In this document: in pieces, positions 1 to 6,460 of the stretch
How positions within the stretch are numbered: the first letter of the stretch is position 1
Layout: each line of letters begins with the position of its first letter
Position numbers and translations under genes: made by a program
NCBI GenBank assembly: GCA_017411125.1
Contig: JAFPNP010000219.1
Location: forward strand, 1-6,709
Direction: 5' to 3'
Source: Kiritimatiellia bacterium
GTDB taxonomy: Bacteria > Verrucomicrobiota > Kiritimatiellia > RFP12 > UBA1067
Length of the DNA: 6,709 nt
Notes under the pieces: generated by a model
Seen by the model: the letters and a program-made list of their open reading frames with translations, nothing else
What the model was told of the DNA's origin: nothing
Databases searched by the model: none

Positions 1-427
1 ACTGGAAGCGCAGATGAAAGCAAACCCGGAAGAACGCATCCCGCAAAAGGCGTTGGCGGAAGAAATTACGCGGCTCGTCCACGGCGAGGAAGGACTCAAT
101 ACCGCGCTCGGCGCGACGCAGACGCTCTTCGGCGGTTCCGTCGAAGGAAAAAGCGCGGACGAACTGGAGACGATATTCAAGGACGTCAAGAGCGCGGAGC
201 TGGCAAAGGCAGACTGCATCGGCAAACCCGTCTTCCTGGTCGCCGCAGCCGCAAAAATGTTCACCTCGAACGGCGACGCGCGCCGGATGGCGCAGCAAGG
301 CGGATTGTCTTTGAACGGAGCGAAAGTCGATGCGGGGCGCGTTTTCGCGGAAGACGATTTCGTCGACGGGCGCGTCGCCGTGCTGCGCAGCGGCAAGAAG
401 AGCCACTTCCTGCTGAAGGTGCGCTAG
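1..427 (+). CDS. tyrS: Tyrosyl-tRNA synthetase, C-terminal part (5' end outside window)
   Basis: TyrRS charges tRNA-Tyr with tyrosine in the cytoplasm. Only the last ~141 residues are here; the frame is open to the left edge (codons begin at base 2), so the ATG at 14 is internal and not a start. The visible part begins with the family's linker after the catalytic domain (NPEE...LAEEITRLVHGEEGL), a helix that follows the Rossmann domain and the KMSKS loop in bacterial TyrRS. It ends with an S4-type RNA-binding domain over about the last 60 residues (GGLSLNGAKV..., then the terminal RSGKKSHFLLKVR), which corresponds to the RRGKKNY-type ending of E. coli TyrS. The catalytic HIGH and KMSKS motifs lie outside the window. 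The stop TAG at 425-427 is 9 nt before the next gene on the same strand, so the two may be co-transcribed. Identification is firm from the linker plus S4 tail; nothing looks broken. Confidence 0.93.
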   Translation, partial: LEAQMKANPEERIPQKALAEEITRLVHGEEGLNTALGATQTLFGGSVEGKSADELETIFKDVKSAELAKADCIGKPVFLVAAAAKMFTSNGDARRMAQQGGLSLNGAKVDAGRVFAEDDFVDGRVAVLRSGKKSHFLLKVR

Positions 428-436
428 GGCGTCCGC

Positions 437-1603
437 ATGAGACCGTTGCCCAAATTCGCCTTGCTGTTGGCGTTCGCGTTCTGCGCCGCTGCCGCGTTTG
501 CGCAGGGCGAGAAACGCCAGGCGGTCAGACGCAAGTTGTTTCAGATTCCCAAGGCGGCCACGTCCGCAAACGGTTTCATAATGGTCGTGGCGGCAGACGT
601 GCCGGGCGATCCCAGGGGATTCCGCCTCCCTATTCTGAGTTTCGCATCCAAGTGCGTGGAGAATATCGAACGCGCATACAAGCTGGAAATCCCAAAGCGA
701 GACTCTCCAGGCCTCGTGATTCACGCAATGGACGGGCAGACGAACGATACGAGCGTCATCGCCAGAACCGAGCGCCGGGATTCGGGACTGGTCACGCGCA
801 TTTCGCTTCCGTCGCCCGGATTTTCCGACATAGACCTTCTGCGCTTTGAAATCGCAAAGGCGTATTTCGCCTCTTGGATCGACCGCAACGCGCCCAAAGG
901 AATCAAGACGGATGCGTTGCCGAACTGGTTCGTCCAAGGCGCGTTGAGATCGGCGAACGTCGACGTGGCGCACGCCGATACGCGATTTGTTCTGGAGCTG
1001 TGGAGTTCCGCCAGACTGCCGTTTTTCCCCGCGCTGTGTACCGACATGCGCCTGGTGAAAGGACCAGGTGCGGCGTTGCCGGGTTATTTGGTAACATTTG
1101 CACGAGAGCGCCGCGCATTCAAGCCTGTGCTTGAACGGCTGGCCTCCGGTGCGAAATGGGACGGCGCATGGCTGGCAGAGCAGCTGACGGGCGAAAGGGA
1201 ACCTGTCGCCCAGGATCGCGCCTCGGACGAACGACTTGCCCGGCTGGCCCGCGCAGTGCTTTCGCCCGGGGAAGCAAGCGAATGGGATTTGCGCATGTTT
1301 GCATCCCGACTTCGGCTATATCCTGTCGGCAAGGCAAGGGATCCGATTGTTTCGTACTCGTTCGAAGACGCCATCCCCTTGGCGTCCAAAAGCACCTCTC
1401 TTCAAAATGCCGCCGCCCGTAAATCGATTGAAATGCCGATGTACGTCGTCGGCCGCGGCGAAGGATTGATGGCTGCGGGCGAAGCGTACAGGCAGTTTCT
1501 GGGCGCCATGGCGCGCGGTGACGATGCCGCGAAACTACGACCCTTGCTGAAAGAAGCTGACCGGCTGTTCGAGGTGGCCAGAGGCCGTCAGCCGGCGCAA
1601 TGA
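437..1603 (+). CDS. Secreted protein of unknown function, peptidase-MA-like fold with degenerate zinc site
   Basis: Not recognised as a named family. The 388-residue product begins with a clear Sec signal peptide (two Lys/Arg in the first six residues, a hydrophobic stretch at about 7-22, AFA|QG cleavage near 22/23), so it acts in the periplasm or outside. Residues 134-148 (LLRFEIAKAYFASWI) followed ~20 residues later by LPNWFVQGAL (161-170) resemble the HExxH helix and the LPxWxxEGxA segment of gluzincin (peptidase MA-like) metallopeptidases. However, the three expected zinc ligands read Phe137, Lys141 and Gln167, and only Glu138 remains. That is my alignment by eye and implies a non-catalytic relative if correct. 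The C-terminal third is helical and Ala/Arg-rich with no motif I know. The ATG at 437 is chosen because the signal peptide follows directly; only a weak AGGG, overlapping the tyrS stop, precedes it. The 3' end overlaps the convergent DUF212 gene by 16 bp. Confidence 0.8.
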   Translation: MRPLPKFALLLAFAFCAAAAFAQGEKRQAVRRKLFQIPKAATSANGFIMVVAADVPGDPRGFRLPILSFASKCVENIERAYKLEIPKRDSPGLVIHAMDGQTNDTSVIARTERRDSGLVTRISLPSPGFSDIDLLRFEIAKAYFASWIDRNAPKGIKTDALPNWFVQGALRSANVDVAHADTRFVLELWSSARLPFFPALCTDMRLVKGPGAALPGYLVTFARERRAFKPVLERLASGAKWDGAWLAEQLTGEREPVAQDRASDERLARLARAVLSPGEASEWDLRMFASRLRLYPVGKARDPIVSYSFEDAIPLASKSTSLQNAAARKSIEMPMYVVGRGEGLMAAGEAYRQFLGAMARGDDAAKLRPLLKEADRLFEVARGRQPAQ

Positions 1604-2085
1604 AACGATGCAGGCCAAAGGCTGCATACAAGAACCGCCACGCATGCGCCGAGAACCATTCCCCAAAACACCTCTTTGCGCGTGTGTCCGAGCAGTTCCT
1701 TCAGATGCTTCGGCTTGAATTTCAGTTCGCGTATCTCCCTGAGCATCGAGTTCAGCACCTTCGCCTGTTCGCCAGCAGCCCGCCGCACCGTCGCCGCATC
1801 GAACATCGTCACCACCGCAAAGCCAAGCGCAAGCATCGCGATGGGCGTGCCGAACCCTTCCGTCAGCCCGATGGACGTTGCAAGCCCCGCCACCATGGCC
1901 GAATGCGCGCTCGGCATCCCGCCCGTCGATACAAGATACTCGAAATCCACCGTGTGCGTGGTGCGCAGCGAGCGGAGAAGCTTTATCGTCTGCGCCGCCA
2001 TCCACGCACAGAAACTGGCCCAAAACCACGGATGCGTGAAAAAGTGCCCAGCGTTCCAGTCTGCAACTATTCCGGCAAAATCCAT
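1588..2085 (-). CDS. Divergent PAP2 family membrane protein (DUF212, YuiD-like)
   Basis: A 165-residue membrane protein of the DUF212 family, which includes Bacillus YuiD and is distantly related to acid phosphatase/vanadium haloperoxidase (PAP2) enzymes. Its substrate is unknown. Hallmarks seen: TGGMPSAHSA (54-63, the PAP2-like PSxH signature), TMFDAATVRRAAGEQAKVLN (93-112) and LLGHTRKEVFWG (131-142). These match in order the YuiD segments STGGMPSSHSA, MFDATGVRRQAGEQA and KELLGHxxxEVFFG. Hydrophobic segments lie at about 17-37, 62-78, 80-96 and 138-156, so it is an inner-membrane protein. The loop between the second and third motifs is shorter than I recall for YuiD. The start is set by AAAAGG at 2095-2100 (minus strand), 9 nt upstream of the ATG. 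It begins 4 nt after the prfA stop, so it is very probably translated from the prfA mRNA. Family assignment is strong; biochemical role is open. Confidence 0.92.
   Translation of the reverse strand: MDFAGIVADWNAGHFFTHPWFWASFCAWMAAQTIKLLRSLRTTHTVDFEYLVSTGGMPSAHSAMVAGLATSIGLTEGFGTPIAMLALGFAVVTMFDAATVRRAAGEQAKVLNSMLREIRELKFKPKHLKELLGHTRKEVFWGMVLGACVAVLVCSLWPASFHCAG
1609..1626 (+). terminator. Possible weak hairpin after the secreted-protein gene
   Basis: Five bases after the + strand stop, TGCAG-G-CC / AAA / GG-CTGCA can pair as a 7-bp stem with one bulged G and a 3-base loop. No T-run follows, so it is not a canonical intrinsic terminator, and it lies inside the convergent DUF212 coding sequence. 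It is the only hairpin I see at this convergent junction. Confidence 0.25.
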
Positions 2086-2089
2086 AGCC

Positions 2090-3172
2090 TCACGCCTTTT
2101 CGCTGAGTGCCGCAGAAATGCGCTGATCGGTGTCGCGAGACCGCAGGGCGTCCAAGACCGGATCGAGTGCGCCTTCCATTATGCGATCGAGAGAATAGAG
2201 CGTCAAATCCACGCGATGGTCAGTGAGGCGGTTCTGGGGGAAATTGTAGGTGCGGATGCGTTCCGACCTGTCCCCGGAGCCGCGCAAGGAAAGCCGACTC
2301 GCGCCGGCTTTGGCTTCCTCCTCGCGCCGGCGCTGGTCTATGATTCTCGCCTTTAACGTGGCAAGACATTTTTCCTTGTTGCGCTGCTGGCTGCGTTCGT
2401 CCTGGCATTGCGCCACGAGACCCGTCGGCAGGTGCGTCATGCGGATGGCGGAATATGTGGTGTTCACGCCCTGCCCGCCGTGGCCGCCTGCGCAGAAAAT
2501 GTCGATGCGGAGGTCTTTTTCCGGGATGTCGATGTCATCCTCCGCCTCGTCGGCCTCCGGGAACACGATAACGGTCGCCGCGCTCGTGTGGATGCGACCC
2601 TGCGCCTCGGTTTCAGGCACGCGCTGCACGCGGTGTCCGCCGCTCTCGAAACGAAAGGCACCGTACGCTCCTTCACCCTCGACGGTGAAGAGTATCTCCT
2701 TGTATCCATCGAGCGAAGTCTCGTTCGCCCCCATGACGTGAACCTTCCATCCATGCGCCTCGCAGTATCGCGAGTACATCCTGAACAGGTCTCCGGCGAA
2801 AAGAGCCGCCTCGTCGCCGCCCGTACCGGCGCGCACCTCGAACACCGCGTTGCGCCCTTCAAGCGGATCTGGCGGAAGCAGACCTGCAAGCACCGCGCGT
2901 TCGGCCTCAGGCTCTTCACCCTTCAACCGCTCTATCTCGCGTTTGGCCTCTTCTGCGAAGTCGGGATCGTCCAGCAGCGACTCGTTTCCTTCGATGTCGT
3001 CGAGAATCTTGAAATACCGCATCGCGGCGGACTCCAGTTTGCGCAGCGCGGCGTGCTCGCCCACCACGGCACGATAGCGTTTCGCGTCCGCGATCACGTC
3101 AGGGTCGCCCATGGCAGCCTCCACTTCGCGAAGCCGTCCGAGAACGTCTGATATTTTCGCCTTCTCAATCAT
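2090..3172 (-). CDS. prfA: Peptide chain release factor 1 (RF1)
   Basis: RF1 reads UAA and UAG in the ribosomal A site and triggers hydrolysis of peptidyl-tRNA. The 360-residue length equals that of E. coli RF1. Order of domains: an N-terminal helical domain (about 1-105), then FEVRAGTGGDEAALFAGDLFRMY (111-133), the codon-recognition region with ESGGHRVQRVPETEAQGRIHTSA (176-198), the catalytic GGQ at 232-234 and a C-terminal helical domain. The recognition tripeptide is Pro-Glu-Thr (186-188), a PxT form that marks RF1 rather than RF2 (SPF); E. coli has PAT. The loop reads AGGHGGQGVNTT, whereas E. coli has SGAGGQHVNTT. No programmed frameshift, as in prfB, is needed. The ATG at 3172 gives the expected N-terminus, but the 22 nt separating it from the preceding stop contain no purine-rich ribosome binding site, suggesting translational coupling to the upstream TIM-barrel gene. 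prmC, the usual partner that methylates the GGQ glutamine, is not next to it. Confidence 0.97.
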   Translation of the reverse strand: MIEKAKISDVLGRLREVEAAMGDPDVIADAKRYRAVVGEHAALRKLESAAMRYFKILDDIEGNESLLDDPDFAEEAKREIERLKGEEPEAERAVLAGLLPPDPLEGRNAVFEVRAGTGGDEAALFAGDLFRMYSRYCEAHGWKVHVMGANETSLDGYKEILFTVEGEGAYGAFRFESGGHRVQRVPETEAQGRIHTSAATVIVFPEADEAEDDIDIPEKDLRIDIFCAGGHGGQGVNTTYSAIRMTHLPTGLVAQCQDERSQQRNKEKCLATLKARIIDQRRREEEAKAGASRLSLRGSGDRSERIRTYNFPQNRLTDHRVDLTLYSLDRIMEGALDPVLDALRSRDTDQRISAALSEKA

Positions 3173-3194
3173 CTGGAACGTGCGGCGGCTTGCG

Positions 3195-4115
3195 TCAAGC
3201 CCGCTCCTCGAGACCCTTCATTGTTTCAAGCGCCGTGGCGAGGTTCTTCTTCAGCTCTCCCTTCTTTCCCCATCCGCATTCGCAGGAGACGCCACCAATG
3301 TAGCCGATGCGCTTGAGCGCCGCAAAATAGGGCAGGAAAACCTCCGTATCGTTCGCGCCGGGATACAGACGCGGACCCTTTGTGGCGATGTGGCAGTGTT
3401 TGAGCAGGGCACCCCCCGCTTTGACAATCGAATCCGCCGTCTCGCCACCTTCGATCATGTGGAAGATGTCGGCAAGAAGACGCAGACGCGGAGACGCCAC
3501 CTCGTCAACTATCTCCTTGCCCTGCCAGACGAAGTTCACGAGATTGCTCTCCTTCGGACGAAGCGGCTCGATGACGACCTGAACGGTCTTGAGATCCGCG
3601 ACCCTCTTTGCAAGCGCCTTGCAGAAATCGACAAACTGCCCCATGCCCTTCTCGACAGCCTTAGGATCGGCTTTGACGAAGTCCTTCGGCACGTTGCGCG
3701 CGCCGCCGGAACCTAACACTATCGTCTGCACGCCGATTTCGTCCGCGCGGCGCAGGACTTTCTCGGCGTAGTCGAGCGCGGGGCCATGGCTAGCCTTGGG
3801 TCCGGTCAGACGGAATTTTCCCGGAATAAAGCCGTTGCAACTCCTGAGCGGAAGCGGCCGCTGGGCAATCTTTTCCTTTTGCCGTTTCCACCATGCGTCG
3901 TCCTTTGCCGGGTCGAACGCCGGACCAGCGCCCCATTCCCAAAAATCGTATCCAAGTTCGCGCATTGCCGCGACATCTTCTACAGACGAACGGCATGCAC
4001 CGTACAGAATGCGCCCTGCAGATTTATTCCTGCTAGCTACCGCCGTCGCATTGCAACCAGCGAGCGCCGCACCGGCGGCAAGACCGATGAAATCCCTTCT
4101 GTTCATGCTTGCCAT
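3195..4115 (-). CDS. Exported sugar phosphate isomerase/epimerase-like TIM barrel (Tat lipoprotein)
   Basis: A 306-residue protein of the xylose-isomerase-like TIM-barrel (AP endonuclease 2) superfamily, whose members isomerise or epimerise sugars, inosose or hydroxypyruvate using a divalent metal. Substrate here is unknown. The N-terminus (MASMNRRDFIGLAAGAALAGC) carries a twin-arginine motif at residues 5-11 and a lipobox LAGC ending at Cys21, so it is probably exported folded and lipid-anchored. Candidate metal ligands are in the family's usual order: Glu183 (VVIEPL), Asp216 and His219 (LLADIFHM), His242 (KHCHIA), Glu279 (SCEC), so the site looks intact. Start: an in-frame ATG lies at 4142, but I choose 4115 because AAAGGAAG (4123-4130) sits 7 nt upstream and the Tat motif then falls at residue 5. 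It follows tolB by 14 nt and precedes prfA by 22 nt. Fold assignment is good; the specific reaction cannot be named from sequence alone. Confidence 0.88.
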   Translation of the reverse strand: MASMNRRDFIGLAAGAALAGCNATAVASRNKSAGRILYGACRSSVEDVAAMRELGYDFWEWGAGPAFDPAKDDAWWKRQKEKIAQRPLPLRSCNGFIPGKFRLTGPKASHGPALDYAEKVLRRADEIGVQTIVLGSGGARNVPKDFVKADPKAVEKGMGQFVDFCKALAKRVADLKTVQVVIEPLRPKESNLVNFVWQGKEIVDEVASPRLRLLADIFHMIEGGETADSIVKAGGALLKHCHIATKGPRLYPGANDTEVFLPYFAALKRIGYIGGVSCECGWGKKGELKKNLATALETMKGLEERA

Positions 4116-4122
4116 ATGGTCG

Positions 4123-4130
4123 CTTCCTTT
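4123..4130 (-). promoter_or_regulatory. Ribosome binding site of the TIM-barrel gene, overlapping the tolB stop
   Basis: AAAGGAAG on the minus strand, 7 nt before the ATG at 4115. Its first base is the last base of the tolB TGA stop (4132-4130). It decides the start at 4115 over the in-frame ATGs at 4142 and 4133 (which lie upstream of or inside the site) and at 4106 (16 nt away), and it suggests coupled translation with tolB. Confidence 0.8.
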
Positions 4131-5290
4131 CATCGGCTCCACGCCGGATTCATCCAGTTGCCGGCATTGTTGAAGAGGCGCACGGGACGGTCGCCTTCGG
4201 AATCGGTGTCTATGATGAAAAGGGCATTGTCGCGCGACGCCACCACGTGCCGTCCGTCTGCCGCCCAGCTGGGATGTTCCCAGCTGCCGGCGTCCGTCAC
4301 GAGACGGGTACTACGCTCGCCCTGCGCCGGATCCATGACGGCGACGTAGTTCTGTCCCCCGCGCTTGGTGCACCACACGAGACGTCCGTTCGCGTCCCAG
4401 TCGGGGTTGGTGTTCTCGCTGCCCATGTTCGTGAGACGGCGGCTCTTGCGGGCGGCGACGTCCACGATGTAGACCTGCGGATGGCGCGTCTCGTCGCTGA
4501 CGTAGGCGATCTGGCTGCCGTCCGGGCTCCAGCACGGGGACGCCTCGGAAGCGTTCTTAGTACGCGTCATGCGCGTGACGCGCTTCGTCGCGAAGTCCAG
4601 CACGTAGAGTTCAGGATTGCCCTGGTAGGAAAGCACTATCGCGCACGACTTGCCGTCGGGCGAGACCGCCGCGCCGGTGGCGAGCCCCTTGAACTGCGCA
4701 AGCAGCGAACGTCGGCCCGTCGCCGCATCGAGGCGGTAGACCAGCGGCGTGCGCTGCAGGAAACCGGTGTAGTAAATGTCGTTCTTGTTCGGCGCCCAGC
4801 GCGGACCCACGGCGGCGCGGCGGTCGCTCGTGAGCTGGCGGATGTCGTAGCCGTCGGGATAGCACATGTACAGTTCCGCGTTATCGGGTCCCTTGCGGTT
4901 GACGAACGCGATGCGGTCCTGCGCAAAGCCGCGCTTTCCGGTGTGCGCCTGGAGTATCGCGTCGGAGAACGCACGCGCGGCCATTCGCGCCGACTTGTCG
5001 TCGGTCACGGACGCCGTCGACGTAATCTGCTTGCCGGCTCCGGTCGCCGTCACCGCGCCGCCCGGAGCGCCCGTCACGCGGATCTGCCCATTCTGCCCGA
5101 TCTGGAACACGCCAGTCAGTTCGAGATTCTTCTTCAACGAGCGGTTGTACGCCTGCGCGGACACGCCCCCCACAGTCTCTATGGACACCACCACGCGGTT
5201 CGCGCCCTCCTTGGACACATGGACCGTCGGACCTGCCGCGATGACGGTCGCCGCCGCGCAGAGCGCAAACGCGCAAATGAACTGACGCAT
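4130..5290 (-). CDS. tolB: Tol-Pal system beta-propeller protein TolB
   Basis: TolB is a periplasmic protein that binds Pal and links inner and outer membranes during constriction. The 386-residue product has a signal peptide (MRQF, then a hydrophobic Ala-rich run to about residue 19). A TolB-type N-terminal domain follows (NLELTGVFQIGQNG at 55-68; ARAFSDAILQAHTGKRGFAQDRIAFV at 105-130, compare E. coli ...LTGIKGAFRTRIAYV). The C-terminal beta-propeller has repeats centred on PDGYDIRQLTSD (145-156), SPDGK (210-214), WSPDGSQIAYVS (254-265), WDANGRLVW (298-306), WAADGRHVV (342-350) and a closing NPAWSR. The ending corresponds to the PAWSP of E. coli TolB, so the protein is complete although shorter than the usual ~430 residues, mostly in the N-terminal domain. 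Start 5290 is preferred over the upstream in-frame ATG at 5368 because it begins a signal peptide and has AAAAAGGAG 8 nt upstream. No pal, tolA, tolQ or tolR is in the window. First gene of a four-gene cluster. Confidence 0.92.
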   Translation of the reverse strand: MRQFICAFALCAAATVIAAGPTVHVSKEGANRVVVSIETVGGVSAQAYNRSLKKNLELTGVFQIGQNGQIRVTGAPGGAVTATGAGKQITSTASVTDDKSARMAARAFSDAILQAHTGKRGFAQDRIAFVNRKGPDNAELYMCYPDGYDIRQLTSDRRAAVGPRWAPNKNDIYYTGFLQRTPLVYRLDAATGRRSLLAQFKGLATGAAVSPDGKSCAIVLSYQGNPELYVLDFATKRVTRMTRTKNASEASPCWSPDGSQIAYVSDETRHPQVYIVDVAARKSRRLTNMGSENTNPDWDANGRLVWCTKRGGQNYVAVMDPAQGERSTRLVTDAGSWEHPSWAADGRHVVASRDNALFIIDTDSEGDRPVRLFNNAGNWMNPAWSR

Positions 5291-5298
5291 TTCTATTA

Positions 5299-5307
5299 CT
5301 CCTTTTT
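5299..5307 (-). promoter_or_regulatory. Ribosome binding site of tolB
   Basis: AAAAAGGAG on the minus strand, spaced 8 nt from the ATG at 5290, in an A-rich leader. It is the strongest Shine-Dalgarno match in the window and fixes the tolB start, excluding the ATG at 5368. Confidence 0.88.
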
Positions 5308-5339
5308 GTTTTTCCTTTGTGTTGAAACGAATGCTGTCT

Positions 5340-5368
5340 AGTATACCGAACCGCGCCGCCAAACGCAA
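5340..5368 (-). promoter_or_regulatory. Candidate sigma70-type promoter of the tolB cluster
   Basis: On the minus strand TTGCGT (5363-5368) and TATACT (5340-5345) are 17 nt apart; the -10 matches the consensus at 5 of 6 bases, the -35 at 3 of 6. Initiation near 5333 would give a leader of about 43 nt with the tolB ribosome binding site. It lies between the glycosidase stop (5399) and tolB, so the cluster probably has its own transcription start. No clear terminator separates the two, so readthrough is also possible. Confidence 0.55.
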
Positions 5369-5398
5369 TGCGAAAGTGTTTCGGCAGACGATATTCCG

Positions 5399-6454
5399 TC
5401 AGTCGACGAACACGACCTCGACACAAGAAAGGCTGTAGTCGCCTTTCAACGTTGCCTTGCCCTGGAAGAAAAGATACACGCGCCCGTCGTCGTCCACGAA
5501 CAATCCGGGATGCCCGCTCTCCCATTCATTCCACGAGCCCGGCCGGCCGTGCGGGAACACCGGCACGTCGCGCCAGCGGCGGAAATTCACGCCGTCCGCC
5601 GACCACGCGACGCCGATCTGCTGGCGTTCGTGGTTGTATGCACCCGCGTAGAACATATACCATATCCCCTTGCGCTCCACTACGGTCGGAGCCTCTATGC
5701 AGCTCATTTCCCACGGAAGCTCCGGCTCGAACAGCGGCTTTTCCATGGAAAGCTCCGTCCACTTGTCCGACGCCCAGTCGCTCGCGTAGGGCGCCCATGC
5801 GATGCCGAGACGCTGCACTTTCGCGCCTGGCTTTTCGCGCGTCGCGTACATCAACATGAGCCTGTCGCCGACGCGGTAGACCTCGGCGTCGATAGCGCGC
5901 GCGACCGACCACTTGTTCTTCGGCTCGAACATCGGACGCGGCTCGGTGAACTTGAAGTTGATGCCGTCCTCGCTCGTGGCGTGCCAGATGAGACATTCGT
6001 TCCTGCCGGCGCGCCGCCACGCGCGGCACTGCGCGAACATGTGTATCTTGCCGTCGATCTTCTTCACGCACGGTGCAACCCACATCTCAAGCTGTCCCGG
6101 CACGTCCATGCCGTCTGCCTTCAAATCGCCGACGCGCTTCCAATTCACCAGATCGCGGCTCTCGGCGACGGCGCCCCACCAGCCGTTCGGCCTCTTGCCG
6201 AAATCCTTCGGCAGATGCGCCTTGTCGTAGGCGCATACGCTATAGTACATGAGATAGCGCCCGCCGTGCCGTATCACGGTAGGATCCTTCGCGAACGAAC
6301 GACCCTTGCCGAGTCTCGTCTCGTCGCCGTACAGCATCTGCGACGGCAGCGGCTTAAACGTGATCTCGGAACAGGGACGCTTTGCAGCGTCCGCCGCGCA
6401 GACGGTCGCGACGGATACCGCAGCGACCACGACAGTCAAAATATTGCGTTTCAT
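5399..6454 (-). CDS. Secreted glycoside hydrolase, GH43-like five-bladed beta-propeller
   Basis: A 351-residue exported protein related to the GH43/GH32/GH117-type five-bladed propeller glycosidases that cut plant or algal polysaccharide side chains; the substrate cannot be read from sequence. A signal peptide occupies about residues 1-20 (MKRN, then VVVAAVSVATVCA). The three acidic positions expected of GH43 enzymes appear in order at blade starts: Asp57 (FAKDPTVIRHGGRYLMYYS), Asp189 (ARAIDAEVYRVGDRLMLMYA) and Glu254 (CIEAPTVVERKGIWYMFYAG). A fourth blade motif, ESGHPGLFVDDDGRVYLFFQG (313-332), carries His315. Repeated aromatic strands (YLMYYS, HMFAQC, LMLMYA, YMFYAG, YLFFQG) mark the five blades. 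The architecture is complete with no appended carbohydrate-binding module. Seven cysteines in the mature part could form disulphides. The ATG at 6454 starts the signal peptide but has no Shine-Dalgarno; a promoter sits immediately upstream. It could instead be an uncharacterised propeller family with the same fold; catalysis is inferred from the acids only. Confidence 0.82.
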   Translation of the reverse strand: MKRNILTVVVAAVSVATVCAADAAKRPCSEITFKPLPSQMLYGDETRLGKGRSFAKDPTVIRHGGRYLMYYSVCAYDKAHLPKDFGKRPNGWWGAVAESRDLVNWKRVGDLKADGMDVPGQLEMWVAPCVKKIDGKIHMFAQCRAWRRAGRNECLIWHATSEDGINFKFTEPRPMFEPKNKWSVARAIDAEVYRVGDRLMLMYATREKPGAKVQRLGIAWAPYASDWASDKWTELSMEKPLFEPELPWEMSCIEAPTVVERKGIWYMFYAGAYNHERQQIGVAWSADGVNFRRWRDVPVFPHGRPGSWNEWESGHPGLFVDDDGRVYLFFQGKATLKGDYSLSCVEVVFVD

Positions 6455-6460
6455 GTGAGC

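Noticed and set aside
1119..1631. A 170-codon minus-strand open frame opposite the secreted-protein gene
   Set aside because: The product is Arg/Pro-rich without motifs, while the + strand frame has a signal peptide and a coherent globular composition.
1600..2356. Two + strand open frames (1600-2106 and 1676-2356) opposite DUF212 and the end of prfA
   Set aside because: The opposite strand carries clear family motifs (PSAHSA, FDA, release-factor C-terminus); the + strand products are low-complexity and motif-free.
2408..3151. A 247-codon + strand open frame opposite prfA
   Set aside because: It mirrors RF1 codons; the product shows no domain and the RF1 reading is unambiguous.
4116..4142. 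A longer TIM-barrel start at 4142 overlapping tolB
   Set aside because: It would place nine extra residues before the Tat motif and ignores the well-spaced AAAGGAAG that serves the ATG at 4115.
4109..5341. A 410-codon + strand open frame exactly opposite tolB
   Set aside because: It is antisense to a well-identified tolB, its product is rich in Arg, Val, Ala and His with no recognisable motif or signal, and such long shadows are expected opposite GC-rich genes.
5291..5368. A 26-residue N-terminal extension of TolB from the ATG at 5368
   Set aside because: It would bury the signal peptide, overlaps the candidate -35 element, and a strong ribosome binding site marks the ATG at 5290.
5364..5398. 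Possible terminator after the glycosidase gene (CGAAA/CAC/TTTCG)
   Set aside because: The stem is only 5 bp with a 3-base loop and no following T-run; too weak to annotate.
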